Shown in pieces: positions 24,769 to 34,626 of a stretch of DNA of 64,000 nt. The DNA comes from Microplitis mediator (lineage: Eukaryota; Arthropoda; Insecta; Hymenoptera; Braconidae): NCBI RefSeq assembly GCF_029852145.1, contig NC_079972.1, positions 11,840,986-11,904,985 on the forward strand, read 5' to 3'. The translations under genes and the position numbers were made by a program. Every line of letters starts with the position of its first letter. Within the stretch, counting starts at the first letter, position 1. The notes under the pieces were generated by a model, which was not told the DNA's origin, made no database searches, and saw only the letters and a program-made list of their open reading frames with translations.

Positions 24769-26390
24769 CTTTTGGATTTTCCAACATTTTTTTTTTATAT
24801 TTTGGGTAAACGTAACTAGAAAATATATTATTGATAATTAATGAGTGCGTGAATAATTCGAATTTACGTAGAAAATTTTTTATAATCTATCACATAAGAG
24901 TTCGAAATTTGAACCAAATTTTTTAATTTGAATGAAATAATTCAAACTTTTCTAATATTCTCAAATTTCCGACAATCGGAAAATTTGAATCGATAAGAAA
25001 ATTTTTTATTATCAGCTTTTGAAAATTTAAAAATCGTCGACTCTTCATGCGTAATTTAACGGTAATAATTTAAAAGTCGTCATAAAAAGTTAATATTGCA
25101 TGAAAAGAAAAATATTTAAAAATAATATTTTAATATTGTGACATAATTGATTTTTATTACGGCTATGAAAAGAGATTAAGCGATTTGTCAATTATACGAG
25201 CTGCAAATGTGAAGCCGTTTGCACAGTCTTACAGTATTATATATAATAGTGTATATTGGGATAATACGAGGCGATAAATAATGTCAATGGCACGGGTCTG
25301 ACGGTCTGAGTGTCAATATAAAGAGGGACAGGGTATCGTGAGCATGAAAATTCAACCCCTGGCATTTATACTGTGGATTTTTTTTAGTTGTTATTACGAC
25401 GGAGCTTGATAGCCTCCAAACTCAAAGTCAATACCGTTGATACTCTGAAGAGGCTGAGGATGAGGTTATGTTTAAGGGTTGCCCAGGTCCAGGTATAAAT
25501 CTAATAAATATCATGACAATAGTTTATGTTTGACAGTAACACTAATGATATCTTGGTAGAGATACGTGGCTTGAAAATAAACCGTAAACCGATACAAAGA
25601 CGACGTTAAATCGGTGAAATTGAGCAGAACGACGACGATCCCGTGGCGTATGACTTGTCTCGCTTTATCGTTAATAAATGTACTCTTTACGCGCGGTTTA
25701 ACTCTCACTCGGCTTATTTTTACGCTCTACGTATGAGTATCAAGCATTTAAGCTTTTTAATGATAGGAAATGACGGTTGTTAATCTGCTGATGTTTAATG
25801 ATTTATTTTAAAATGCAACTGCTTCGATTTTTAAATTTTTTATACGACTTACCTCCGGCTTTTTTTTCCCAAATACTTCACATATATTTTGAACATCTAT
25901 TCAAATTTTTTTTTTTACCGCGCATTAAATAAATTTTGAAAATTCATCTATAAAAATATTCTGCGATGTGAATAAAAAAATTTTTACTTGATAAGGAGAT
26001 TCTAAAAATACAATATTCAAAAGTTCATATATTTAGGTATATTATCCATCCGATATAATATTGCCTCGTTACGAACGCATATAATTTTCAACAAATAGAT
26101 AGATATCACATCATTCTTTTCAAAATTACAATAGGTATATTTATCAGTTAATTAGTTCATCACTTAATTAATTATTAGTTGATAATTAATAACTACATAT
26201 ATTAATTGCAGTCATCAAATCTTAGAAATTAGATATTAGGTATTAAATATCAAGCATTAAACATTAAGCATTAGGCATCTAATTGACGTTAATTAATAAT
26301 TATTTAATTATCAATCACTAAGTACTCATCGATTAATTTTATTATAACTATTGTTATTATCATCAACTATTATTATTACTATTAATCCTG
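24769..26390. other. Non-coding stretch, ending in the 3' flank of the LINE
   Basis: AT-rich DNA. The last 250 bp (about 26140-26390) are low-complexity ATTA/TTAA DNA that would be the 3' flank or tail of the LINE remnant on the minus strand. No gene. Confidence 0.5.
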
Positions 26391-27560
26391 TTAAACATCC
26401 TTCTCAAAGAAATAGTTATAACACGCAGATCTGAATTCTTCAAAATTGTTTAATGTTGTTATATCAGCTGGCAAAAAATTCTAGATATGTATCCCGTGCA
26501 CTAAAAAAGATTTCTCATACATTGTTGAATTAGTTCTAGGTAATCTTAAATAATCTTGCCTAATGTCACCTCTACGTAGTGTAATTGGCAGTAATTCTAA
26601 TTTACAACCGAGTAATTGTCGATAGTCCATACAAATTTCTTTATAAAATAAACATGTAATAAAAAAATCTCTCCTTGTATTAAGTTTAAGCCAACCTAGC
26701 CTTCTATAATACACGGAAAAAAATTTTTTGTGACCACAAGATAAGATAACTTACAGTAATAAAATTCTGCCTTAATATACGGATAACGAAGCATTCGTTG
26801 GGATTACAATGTTTTTGTAATGCTAACAAATTCTTCGTTAGGCCAAGCAATGGTTCGTAACTGTAACAAAACTGTTGTGTTCCAATAAAAAAACTGATTT
26901 GTTAAAGTAACAGAATGAATTTGTAGCATAAACAAAAATTGTTGTAATCGTAAGCTAAGATTACTTACGGTAGCAAATTCCGGCTTTAAAATACGACGAT
27001 ATTATTATAATAAACATCATGTGTTCTCATAACAAATCAACTTCTTAATTACGACACAAATTCATTTATTAGTATGACAAATTGATTTGTTACCATAAGC
27101 TAATCATGTTTGTCATTTGAACAAAAATCTTTCGTTATCCCGTCTTTTGTTATCTGGACAAATTCGTTTTTTCCGTGTATGCTGTTACGTGCTCAAATCT
27201 AGATATTTTATATATAAATCGAACACATGCGTTCATTTTTCTTTGTAATTTAGTCTGGAATCTACTTGTAATATTTGTAAATGCAGCGCAACAGTAATCA
27301 AAGATCGGAAAGACCAGGGTGGTAATTAATTTAATACGTAATTGTTCATTAAACACTTCACTATTAATTTTTAGCCATGCTAAAGTCTTCATTGTTCGAT
27401 TCGATTACATAAACTTATTACTTGATTTTCCCATGACATAGTATCTATTATTACACCTAGATATAAAATTTTATCCATTTCCTCGGTCGTATGTTCATAT
27501 TTAATTTCCTGATTATTTTTCAAAAGAATACGATAAAAAATAACGGACAATTATTCGTAA
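26391..27560 (-). pseudogene. LINE (non-LTR retrotransposon) reverse transcriptase remnant, broken
   Basis: Read on the minus strand, this is the C-terminal part of a LINE reverse transcriptase. A YLGVIID motif is followed by FPIFDYCCAAF, LQRKMNACVRFIY and RRLGWLKLNTRRDFF, a series typical of the thumb and post-thumb region of Jockey/CR1-like elements. It ends at a TAA (26391-26393). Breaks: a stop upstream of about 27545; a frameshift near 27390 between the YLGVIID frame and the FDYC frame; a 466-bp insertion at 26712-27177; and an in-frame TAG at 26481-26483 before the final 29 codons. The N-terminal RT palm, endonuclease and ORF1 are absent, so it is a 5'-truncated dead copy. The assignment to LINE is firm; the clade is inference. 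Confidence 0.85.
26712..27177. mobile_element. CACGGAAAAA-ended MITE inserted in the LINE
   Basis: Ends CACGGAAAAAAATTTTTTGT and ACGAATTCG-free TTTTTTCCGTG, 466 bp, flanked by TA at 26710-26711 and 27178-27179. Without the insert and one TA, the LINE frame reads continuously through VTAYYRRLGWL, which independently confirms the boundaries. The interior is built from ACAAATT / AATTTGT / TTGTTAC words in both orientations. It encodes nothing. Confidence 0.9.
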
Positions 27561-29676
27561 CAAAACAAAAAAAAATCAAACCCATTCTATATAAATTACA
27601 ACCAGCCAAGTAAAAATGTTTAGTAACGATGAGAGTGCAGAAAATTTGTCAATCCTTTTATTTCTTTTCAATTAACCGCACTGACAGGGTTAGTATATCT
27701 TTTCACTCAGATATATATATGGTGTATATACATATACATATATATATCATAAGCCATAAAATATAAAACGCGGTATAAATTGTGAATTGTGTAGATAAGA
27801 TGAGAAACACATTTTGTTGTAGTGAATCTTGGATTACCGTACCGAATGTTTTGAGTTAAACCCCAAGGGATTGGCTGAACTGATGTTTGTTTAACCAACG
27901 AACAGTACAGATGATATGAGTATTATATTATATAGTAGGAGAATATATACACAACAGCCGAATTGACGATGACGATGACTCATAAAGATTCTACCGACAT
28001 CACGCACATCCAGGTCGTGTTGCTTGGATTCTTTACTTGTTTAGTATTATTCTGTATTATGTATATACTGTATTCTGTATTCTGTGTACCGCGGAGATTG
28101 TAAAGTGATGTAATAGCCTCTTGACGGTTGTGGAATTACATTATGTACATACAGACACATGCATACTTTGATGATGATCGTCTTTCGTGACACACTAGTA
28201 GATAGCAACCGATTGTGTATTTAGCGGTAATGTGTAAGATATACATAGAGCTTTGCCTGGACAGTGTATAGGTTTTATTATTCTCCGTTTTGTTTACGTA
28301 TGGTGCTGCGTTGAGAAAGAGATTATAACGCAGTTGAATTTTAAATAATATTACATATTAAGAAAGTCTAGTCCGGAGTCTATGGTTAGTTAGGGCTGCT
28401 ATTATTCACAGTAAATCATCTTGACATAAAAGAAAAAAAAATTAAGTGACACTGTTCAAATATTAAATACTAATTTTTCTTTAGTATTTAATTATTTTTC
28501 AAACGACGACCGGCACAAATTTTTGATGATTTGTTTGCTGGAAACAAATTTATAATTTTATGATTCAATTTTTAGTTGGGGATCAATAGAATAAAAATAT
28601 TTGAATTACTGTCGAATAAGGCAGACATTTACCGGTATAACATAAAGTATCTGGTGATTTGTTGGCGCAACAACCAAAAGTATCTGGTTTTCGTCAAAGC
28701 ATTAAAGTGAAATATAATATATAAAACATACCCTCGTATTCTTATCTTGACGTCTCACAAGTTTCATCATATCCTACCTAACGTACACCAACTACTATTT
28801 GAGTAGTCCTCGCGTCGTCAACCGAAATATAAAGCATCCGAAAGTCTCCGTCTAACTTAAGCGTGACAACTCGGCATCATTTTTTATCCCTCCAAGTGTC
28901 ACGCGAAAAAGCAAATTAACTTCAGTAGGATACCTCGAGTATTAAAAAAGTAAAAAAAATTTTTTTCATTTTTTTAGTGATACGAGAACCCTCGACGGAG
29001 GAGTCTAATGACGTTGAACGACTTTAATACGAGGGGGTGGGCCCGAACAAAAAATGTTTTTCCCTTTCGCTGAAAAGCGAATGTGGAGGCGTAGACACAT
29101 GAGCCACTAAAGACATTCTGGCGAAATGGGAAAGTATCCTGAATAAAAGCAAAAGGGAATAAGGATTGGTTAAAAAAAAATTGTAAAAAACGAAAGAGCA
29201 GTAGCAATAGCAGTAGCAGTGATTCTATATGCTTTATGGTTTTATAATGTGAAAGGTTGACCAAAGGGTCCGACAACTCGACTCCTATTTTACTCTACAC
29301 TCTTTTGGTACACATGGCAATAGCCACGGTCAGTACATTCCCTATTATTATGTATACTGAATATACATTCAACATTCGCTCGGAATATTGTACATAGAAG
29401 GGGTCACCACATCACTCATCTCTATCTCTGTATGGTACTAGATTTTTTTGTCCACCACGAAACTGGGTAATGATCCGTCACGGTACTGGGTTTACCCTAT
29501 CAATAAAATCTATATTACAATTTCAAGGGTTCAAATTTACGTTTTTTTCACTATTTTTTTTTTTTATTATTTTTTCCTGTCAACTAAAGATATATTTATT
29601 TTGTAATATTTTATCTTCCCACTATATTTAATTGAAAAACAAAAAATGGTATCTCAATTTCAAAAAAAAATTGACC
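27561..29676. other. Non-coding stretch
   Basis: No gene supported. A small hairpin lies at about 28460-28490 (ATTAAATACTAA with its complement). A direct repeat of AAGTATCTGGT lies near 28646 and 28678. AGC/AGT trinucleotide DNA lies at about 29195-29220. A 100-codon minus frame at 28974-29276 has no domain or signal peptide. Confidence 0.5.
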
Positions 29677-29899
29677 TTCTAATATACGATAGTAAAGTTA
29701 GCAGACATTTGAAATTAAAAAAATTTTTTTAACAGACAAATAATGAAAAAAAAAAATTTCTAAAAAAATGCACATGTCGGAAATTTCACAAATTATGTGT
29801 GCAATTTTTCAAAATATTTTTTTTAATATTTATTTTTTTATTAAAAAACATCAAAAAATTTTTAAATGTCTGCTAACTTTATTATCATCTCTAATATTT
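29677..29899. mobile_element. Foldback element with AAAGTTAGCAGACATTT arms
   Basis: The arms at about 29678-29712 and 29861-29899 are inverted copies around TAAAGTTAGCAGACATTT, with outer TTCTAATAT and its partner CTAATATTTG diverged. The interior is A/T runs. No frame. Confidence 0.5.
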
Positions 29900-30705
29900 G
29901 TTTTTTTTATGATTTTTGAAATTCTGTCCAACTATTTTTGATAATCAAAATTATTATGATTAAAATATCAAAAATTTTTTGGACATTGAGATTTTTTATG
30001 TAATTTTAAATATACAGTAAGTAGATTATTGTAATTTTCATGTTCAAAAATAGGTAGAAGCATGAATTCATACAAAGACGTACAATTTTTGAAATCAAAA
30101 AACTTTTGAAATAATAGAGTATGTAATTTATGGTTTCTTTTGAAAAAAGATTTATAAGCGTACTCCAAGATAGAGCAAAAAAAAAAAAAGTGGACAGATG
30201 ACCACTTGAAATTGAAAAACACACTAAACCGTAAAAGCTCGTATCATATTACACTTTGAAATATAAATTATTGTAAGTGAAAATCCGTGGGCTGTTTGTA
30301 CCATCATTTCATTTCGTACTTTTTAAACTTTTTAAGGGAAATGAAGAAGGGTTTGCAATGTCATTTAGTCACCCCTGATGTTAAGGCTACATAATATATC
30401 CGTATCCACAAAGAAAAATAAACTAAAATAAAAAAATGTGCATCTGTCATTTTTTAAACGAGGGGTAAAAACATTTTACCTTCTTCTACTTGTCCATTTG
30501 TTTACGCGTTTTTACTTACACTATCTGCCATTTACAATCCACACACAAGTTAAATTATTTTTAAAAGCTATTAATGTTTTGACAATAAATAAGTTTTGCG
30601 TTACCAGATTTTTATTATGATTGATTCTGTCGTGAGATGACAATCAATTTATTTTTTTATTTTTTTTAACATATACATTAACCAAATAACATTTGTTATA
30701 TAATA
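29900..30705. other. Non-coding stretch 3' of the knottin gene
   Basis: AT-rich. Minus-strand AATAAA signals at 30706-30711, 30648-30653 and 30611-30616 lie 90-190 nt after the stop codon of the knottin gene. The two overlapping phenylalanine-rich minus frames near 29970-30224 look like chance. Confidence 0.5.
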
Positions 30706-30711
30706 TTTATT
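30706..30711 (-). terminator. Polyadenylation signal of the knottin gene
   Basis: AATAAA on the minus strand, about 91 nt after the TGA stop. Two further copies lie at 30648-30653 and 30611-30616, so the site actually used is uncertain. Confidence 0.45.
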
Positions 30712-30801
30712 TAGTAATAGCTTATATTTCACATACATGCACCGGATATTTATGAAATTAAATTTTGTGTAAAATAAAGCTTCATATTTTTCTCACTTAT
30801 T

Positions 30802-31083
30802 TCAAGGAAAGCCCTGGACTTCACCACGACGTAAAGGGATGGAGGGGCCAGTGTCGCAGTAAGCGTGACGATCATGGCAAAAACCTGAGCAACAATCCCT
30901 ATCTGTCGAACACTTGAAAAAAAAACAGTTCATACAATTAAATTTTAGCGCTAATGCACTACCGATAAATTACCGCTTTCTACTTACCGTAGTCCAGATT
31001 CCTTCACAACGATACCTTGAAGATACTTCTACTGTGAAGATGGCAACCATCGTAACGATGAACAAAAGTACAATTTTCGACAT
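30802..31083 (-). CDS. Secreted six-cysteine inhibitor-cystine-knot (knottin) peptide precursor
   Basis: Minus-strand coding exons are 31083-30988 and 30912-30802 (stop TGA 30804-30802), 68 residues. The 75-bp intron (30987-30913) has GTAAGT and a pyrimidine-rich CAAG acceptor, phase 0. Residues 1-22 are a signal peptide (MSKIV followed by a hydrophobic core, ending VSS). The mature part has cysteines at 26, 33, 39, 40, 44 and 51, i.e. C-x6-C-x5-CC-x3-C-x6-C, the standard knottin framework, with the local motif DCCSGFCH. A 17-residue tail with a dibasic RR (60-61) follows. Family knowledge: this framework serves antimicrobial peptides, enzyme inhibitors, channel-active venom peptides and parasitoid cys-motif proteins; CCSGxCH resembles insect antimicrobial knottins. 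The target is unknown. The intron separates cysteines 1 and 2. A TATA box, a non-coding exon and downstream AATAAA support a real transcript. Confidence 0.8.
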
Positions 31084-31183
31084 TTCACGTCAACTATTCA
31101 AAAATGAAAATTAACATCAATAATATTAAATTATATTAAATGAGGCAAGACCATTCGATTTATTGAGTATTGAATCTTTGAAT

Positions 31184-31674
31184 TAGGGGAGGGAGGGGCA
31201 AAAGGGGGTACTGAAGAAATACCAAGTTTTCGAGAACTCAAATACGCTAAATCTTTTTTTTTTTTAATGATATTCAAAGTACATAGAAGAAATTTTCAGT
31301 TACCGTTGAAAAAAAAAATTTTTCAATTTTGCGGGCCAAGTGGGGTACCCTCTAAAAAAGGTAAAAAAAAAAAAATTTCTGGATTTTAACCGAATTTGAT
31401 TAAGTTGAATTTTTTTGTAAGTAATTTACATAAAGAAAAATTATATTTTACATGTTTATTGGATACAAAAGAAGAAAAAAAATTTTTTAATAGTTTTTAT
31501 TATAAAATAAACGTCATTAATATTTTTCAACTGACAATTGATTTTTGAAAAAGTTTACCAAAAAAAATTCAAAGTAACACTTAATTATATTTACAGAAGT
31601 GATTTTGGAATGTTTAAGAACCATTTAAAATATAAAATTTTGGGGGTACCCCCTTTTGCCCCCCCTTCCCCTAC
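31184..31674. mobile_element. GGGGCAAAAGGGGG-ended element in the 5' intron of the knottin gene
   Basis: TAGGGGAGGGAGGGGCAAAA with GGGGGTAC (31184-31211), and GTACCCCC with TTTTGCCCCCCCTTCCCCTA (to 31674), are inverted copies. The element fills most of the 615-bp intron (31094-31708) between the non-coding exon and the signal-peptide exon. It has no frame. Its word GGGGCAAA is shared with the element at 32156-33200. Confidence 0.7.
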
Positions 31675-31708
31675 TACGGTATTGAAATACATGAATTGTT
31701 TTACTTAC

Positions 31709-31756
31709 GATTGATGATTTTTATTGAGTTGACTGCACACTTGTCAATGACTTACT
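31709..31756 (-). other. Predicted non-coding first exon (5' UTR) of the knottin gene
   Basis: On the minus strand, an initiator-like TTAGT (31758-31754) lies about 31 nt after the start of the TATA box. A consensus donor GTAAGTAA begins at 31708. The matching acceptor TTGAATAG ends at 31094, 10 nt before the ATG at 31083. Start and end are predictions without transcript evidence. Confidence 0.6.
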
Positions 31757-31780
31757 AATTGGGGAATAATAACGGCCTAC

Positions 31781-31787
31781 TTATATA
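31781..31787 (-). promoter_or_regulatory. TATA box of the knottin gene
   Basis: TATATAA on the minus strand, followed at canonical spacing by an arthropod-type initiator and then by a donor site. It is the best-formed promoter in the window. Confidence 0.6.
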
Positions 31788-32384
31788 CCAAAAAAATAAG
31801 ACGTAGCAAATACTTACTCCTCCTACTTACTTGGGAATTCCAAAATTCGTTGATTGATTTTTATTGAACAAAAATGATAAGAAAATACCACAGTAGACAA
31901 CAATGTAGTAGTAAATTTATCAAAGAGCTAGTTCTTTTGTTAAAAAAATATTTTTTAGAAGAATTTCTATCGAAACCATCAATTTTCGTAAAAGGTTTCA
32001 TGATGAAACCAAAAAAAAAATATGCGATAGTATTTCTTAAATTTTCTGGCAATTATTTTTTTTTACAATACTTCTAAGCCTCTGTTAATTTTTACGTCTT
32101 TCGGTATTTTAAAATTATTTATTACGCAATAATCTATTGCTTAACATCTTTAAATATAGGGCAAAGTGGGCTCCTTGATGAAAATAATTATAATATCGTT
32201 AATTTTTTTCACGCGTTTACTTCTGTTTAGACCCTTGATACTTATTTTCACTTCATTATGCTGCGTCCATTAAAATTGAAAAATGGAAAATTAGGGGCAA
32301 AGTGGGCCCTCCGAAAAATTTCGGATTTGATATTTTTTATTCTTTACACGTGTGATATTTGCAAATAACTATAAAACAATTTTA

Positions 32385-32916
32385 CACTGAGAAAAACAAG
32401 TACTATTGTCCCAACAAGAATTTCTTGGTTCAAAAAATCAGTTACAGATATTTATTTTATTATTATTAATAATTAATTTCCTCGAGAAAAGAGCATCAAA
32501 TTTATTTTGATATTATATGTATTTGTTATTATATTATGGGTAAACAAAAGAATAGCTTTGCTTGAATTGAATAAATAGTATATTACATACCTAGGCCAGT
32601 AAAACAAGAAAAGTCTCAGAGCACATGTAATTGTTGGCCGAGGCGAAGCCGAGGCTGACAAACATGTGGTCTGAGGCTTTCTTTTTTACTGGCCAAGGTG
32701 CGTATACTATTTTTCTGCTCGACGAAGCCGGAAAGTTGCAACTTCGTTTAGGGCAGCGGCCCGAAAGTTGCCACTTTCCGGCCGGAGGGCAGAAAAATTA
32801 TTTTCATCAATTCTACGAATTCTTGAGACAAAATTATATATTTTCGAAAATTATAAAGAATATATGTTCTTGTATTAAGTAAATTTTCTTCATAAAAGAA
32901 TTTTTTTTTCTCAGTG
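32385..32916. mobile_element. CACTGAGAAAA-ended MITE, middle of the nest
   Basis: Ends CACTGAGAAAAACAAGTACT and TTTTTTTTTCTCAGTG, with TA at 32383-32384 and 32917-32918. It is the inverted-orientation sibling of 21310-21937. The two align over the subterminal and central parts, which lets each serve as the empty-site reference for insertions in the other. Confidence 0.85.
32577..32795. mobile_element. GC-rich hairpin-forming insert, innermost of the nest
   Basis: Absent from the sibling at 21310-21937, so it is an insertion or rearranged segment; the edges are approximate. One hairpin has arms GGCCAGTAAAA (about 32594) and TTTTTACTGGCC (about 32694), extended by the complementary words CTCAGA and TCTGAG. 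A second is built from CCGGAAAGTTGC and its partner ACTTTCCGG. GCCGAGGCGAAGCCGAGGC lies in the first loop. Its base composition is clearly more GC-rich than the surroundings. Confidence 0.55.
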
Positions 32917-33200
32917 TATTTTAATAATATAAAAGTCATTTTAATAGTCTGCTGCGATATAACTGTAAAACGTAATTTTATTGTCTTTAACTTTCTTAAT
33001 AAATTATATTTAATAAACAGTTTTGCTGGTCTATTTTAGCCCTCATTACATAAGAAATTTTGATAAGTTTATTAGCCGTCCGAATTTATTGGCATGTAGA
33101 AAATTTTGAGACGCCCACTTTGCCCCCTGTTTGTTAAAATTTTTTTAAATTTTAAGGGGCCTACTTTGCCCCCAGAGGCCTACTTTGCCCCTTCCCTATA

Positions 33201-34215
33201 ATAAGTAAATAAATATAATAAGTAAAAATTATCCAAAAAGTTTGATACTGTGAAGTCATGGGGTAAATATATAAATTTTTCCCATGCACATTGTAAAATA
33301 TACTACTCGATAGCATGTAAATGAAGTGTAATTTCTACTAACAACATACTAAAAATTTAGTTACTGGCTAGATGTCCTTACAGAACTAAACTTTGTGAGT
33401 AATTTTTACTTAAAAATTCTCTGCGTGTACCGCATTAAATTTTTTTTTTCTTTTGTTATTTTAATTTTTACATCCAGAAAAAAATTCTACGATTTGTTGT
33501 TTTCAAGGTAAAAAATATCATTTGTTCATTTTTTTATTTTATTACCAGTAGCTTTAATAAACACTATTGCTTTATAACAGAGATAAAAAATTTGAAATCA
33601 ATATCTAAAGAATTTTAGTATTTATCGAAGCTGTTAAAAAAATTACATCGCAATAATGTCATTAACACTCTATTAAGTGAAGGTTATAGGAGGATTTATA
33701 CCATAAGTGAATACTTCCGATAACTTTCAATAACAATCTAACGAAAAAAACAAAGTCGTTAGTGACTGAACAAAGAAATACATTTTGATAATTTATTAGA
33801 AAACTTTTAGTCCATATCTTATTTTTTAATAATAATGACAATAATGGAGTTATGAGACTATATCTTGAATAATTGGGAAATATAATAAATAAAGAAGTTT
33901 AAATTTATAAAGACACAACAAACTACGTGGGAGAGAATGTTATTTTTGTATGACATACGTATTACTCTCTTTTTAACTGTAAACACTCCATGAGAAATTA
34001 AATTTAGCCATCTTGTAACTTGTAACTCTTTCATTTTCATGGCTCTTAACTATACTTTACACTTTTCTTCACCATCTTAACTGCACTATATTAGATCTTT
34101 TTTTTTAAAAGAAAAGTAAATAAAACATCTTGGACACTAACTTTCAATTTTTGAATCATCAATTTTATTTATGAAAATTGAAAATAAAATTTTGATCAAT
34201 ACGATTTTTAATCTA
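33201..34215. other. Non-coding stretch with one orphan element end
   Basis: AAAATTCTCTGCGTG|TA at 33412-33429 matches the right end of the element at 52985-53851 (AAATTATCTGCGTG|TA). No matching left end is visible, so this is probably a truncated copy. The rest is AT-rich without a gene. Confidence 0.4.
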
Positions 34216-34626
34216 CACTGAAAAAAAAATAAATATTTGTCCCAAATAAATCAATTTATTTGTGGCTTTTTTTTTTGAATATTTCTTAATGACAAATAAA
34301 TATATTTGATACAACAAAATATGACAGTTGATTCAAATAATTTTACAATTTGACGAAAATATATAATTTATTTGTGGTAAGTAATTGATATATTTGTGGT
34401 AAAGATATTAAATTTGTGACAAATAACCTAAAATTTGGCGATGATATACGTATATTTGAAGCCCTTATTTATTTGTAGCAATTGGATCATTTCTTTACCA
34501 CAAATAAATCATTTATTTCACGCAATTAAACTACTCAAATATATTATATCTTTCTCATAATTAAATATTTATTTGGCCATATCCAAATATACGATATCTT
34601 TGGCTCAAATAAATTTTTTTTTAGTG
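34216..34626. mobile_element. CACTGAAAAAA-ended MITE with CAAATAAAT words
   Basis: Ends CACTGAAAAAAAAATAAATA and AATTTTTTTTTAGTG, with TA at 34214-34215 and 34627-34628. The interior carries more than ten CAAATAAAT / ATTTATTTG words in both orientations, and TTGGCTCAAATAAAT near the right end is shared with 17101-17525. No frame. Confidence 0.8.

Larger units (their letters stand above)
32156..33200. mobile_element. GGGGCAAAGTGGGCC-type element, outermost of a three-level nest
   Basis: The left end TATAGGGCAAAGTGGGCTCC (from about 32156) and the right end GGCCTACTTTGCCCCTTCCC (to about 33200) are inverted copies with a small indel. Second inner copies lie at about 32293-32312 and 33113-33170. 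The interior is interrupted by the CACTGAG element at 32385-32916. It contains no frame and is related by its GGGGCAAA word to the element at 31184-31674. Confidence 0.65.

Noticed and set aside
29352..29362. GTATACTGAAT, resembling part of the iab-4 Hox microRNA
   Set aside because: The match stops after 11 nt and the opposite arm is absent.
30885..30897. GATTGTTGCTCAG on the minus strand, a 13-nt match to miR-315 as I recall it
   Set aside because: It lies inside the coding exon of the knottin gene, where it spells D-C-C-S-G, and there is no hairpin.
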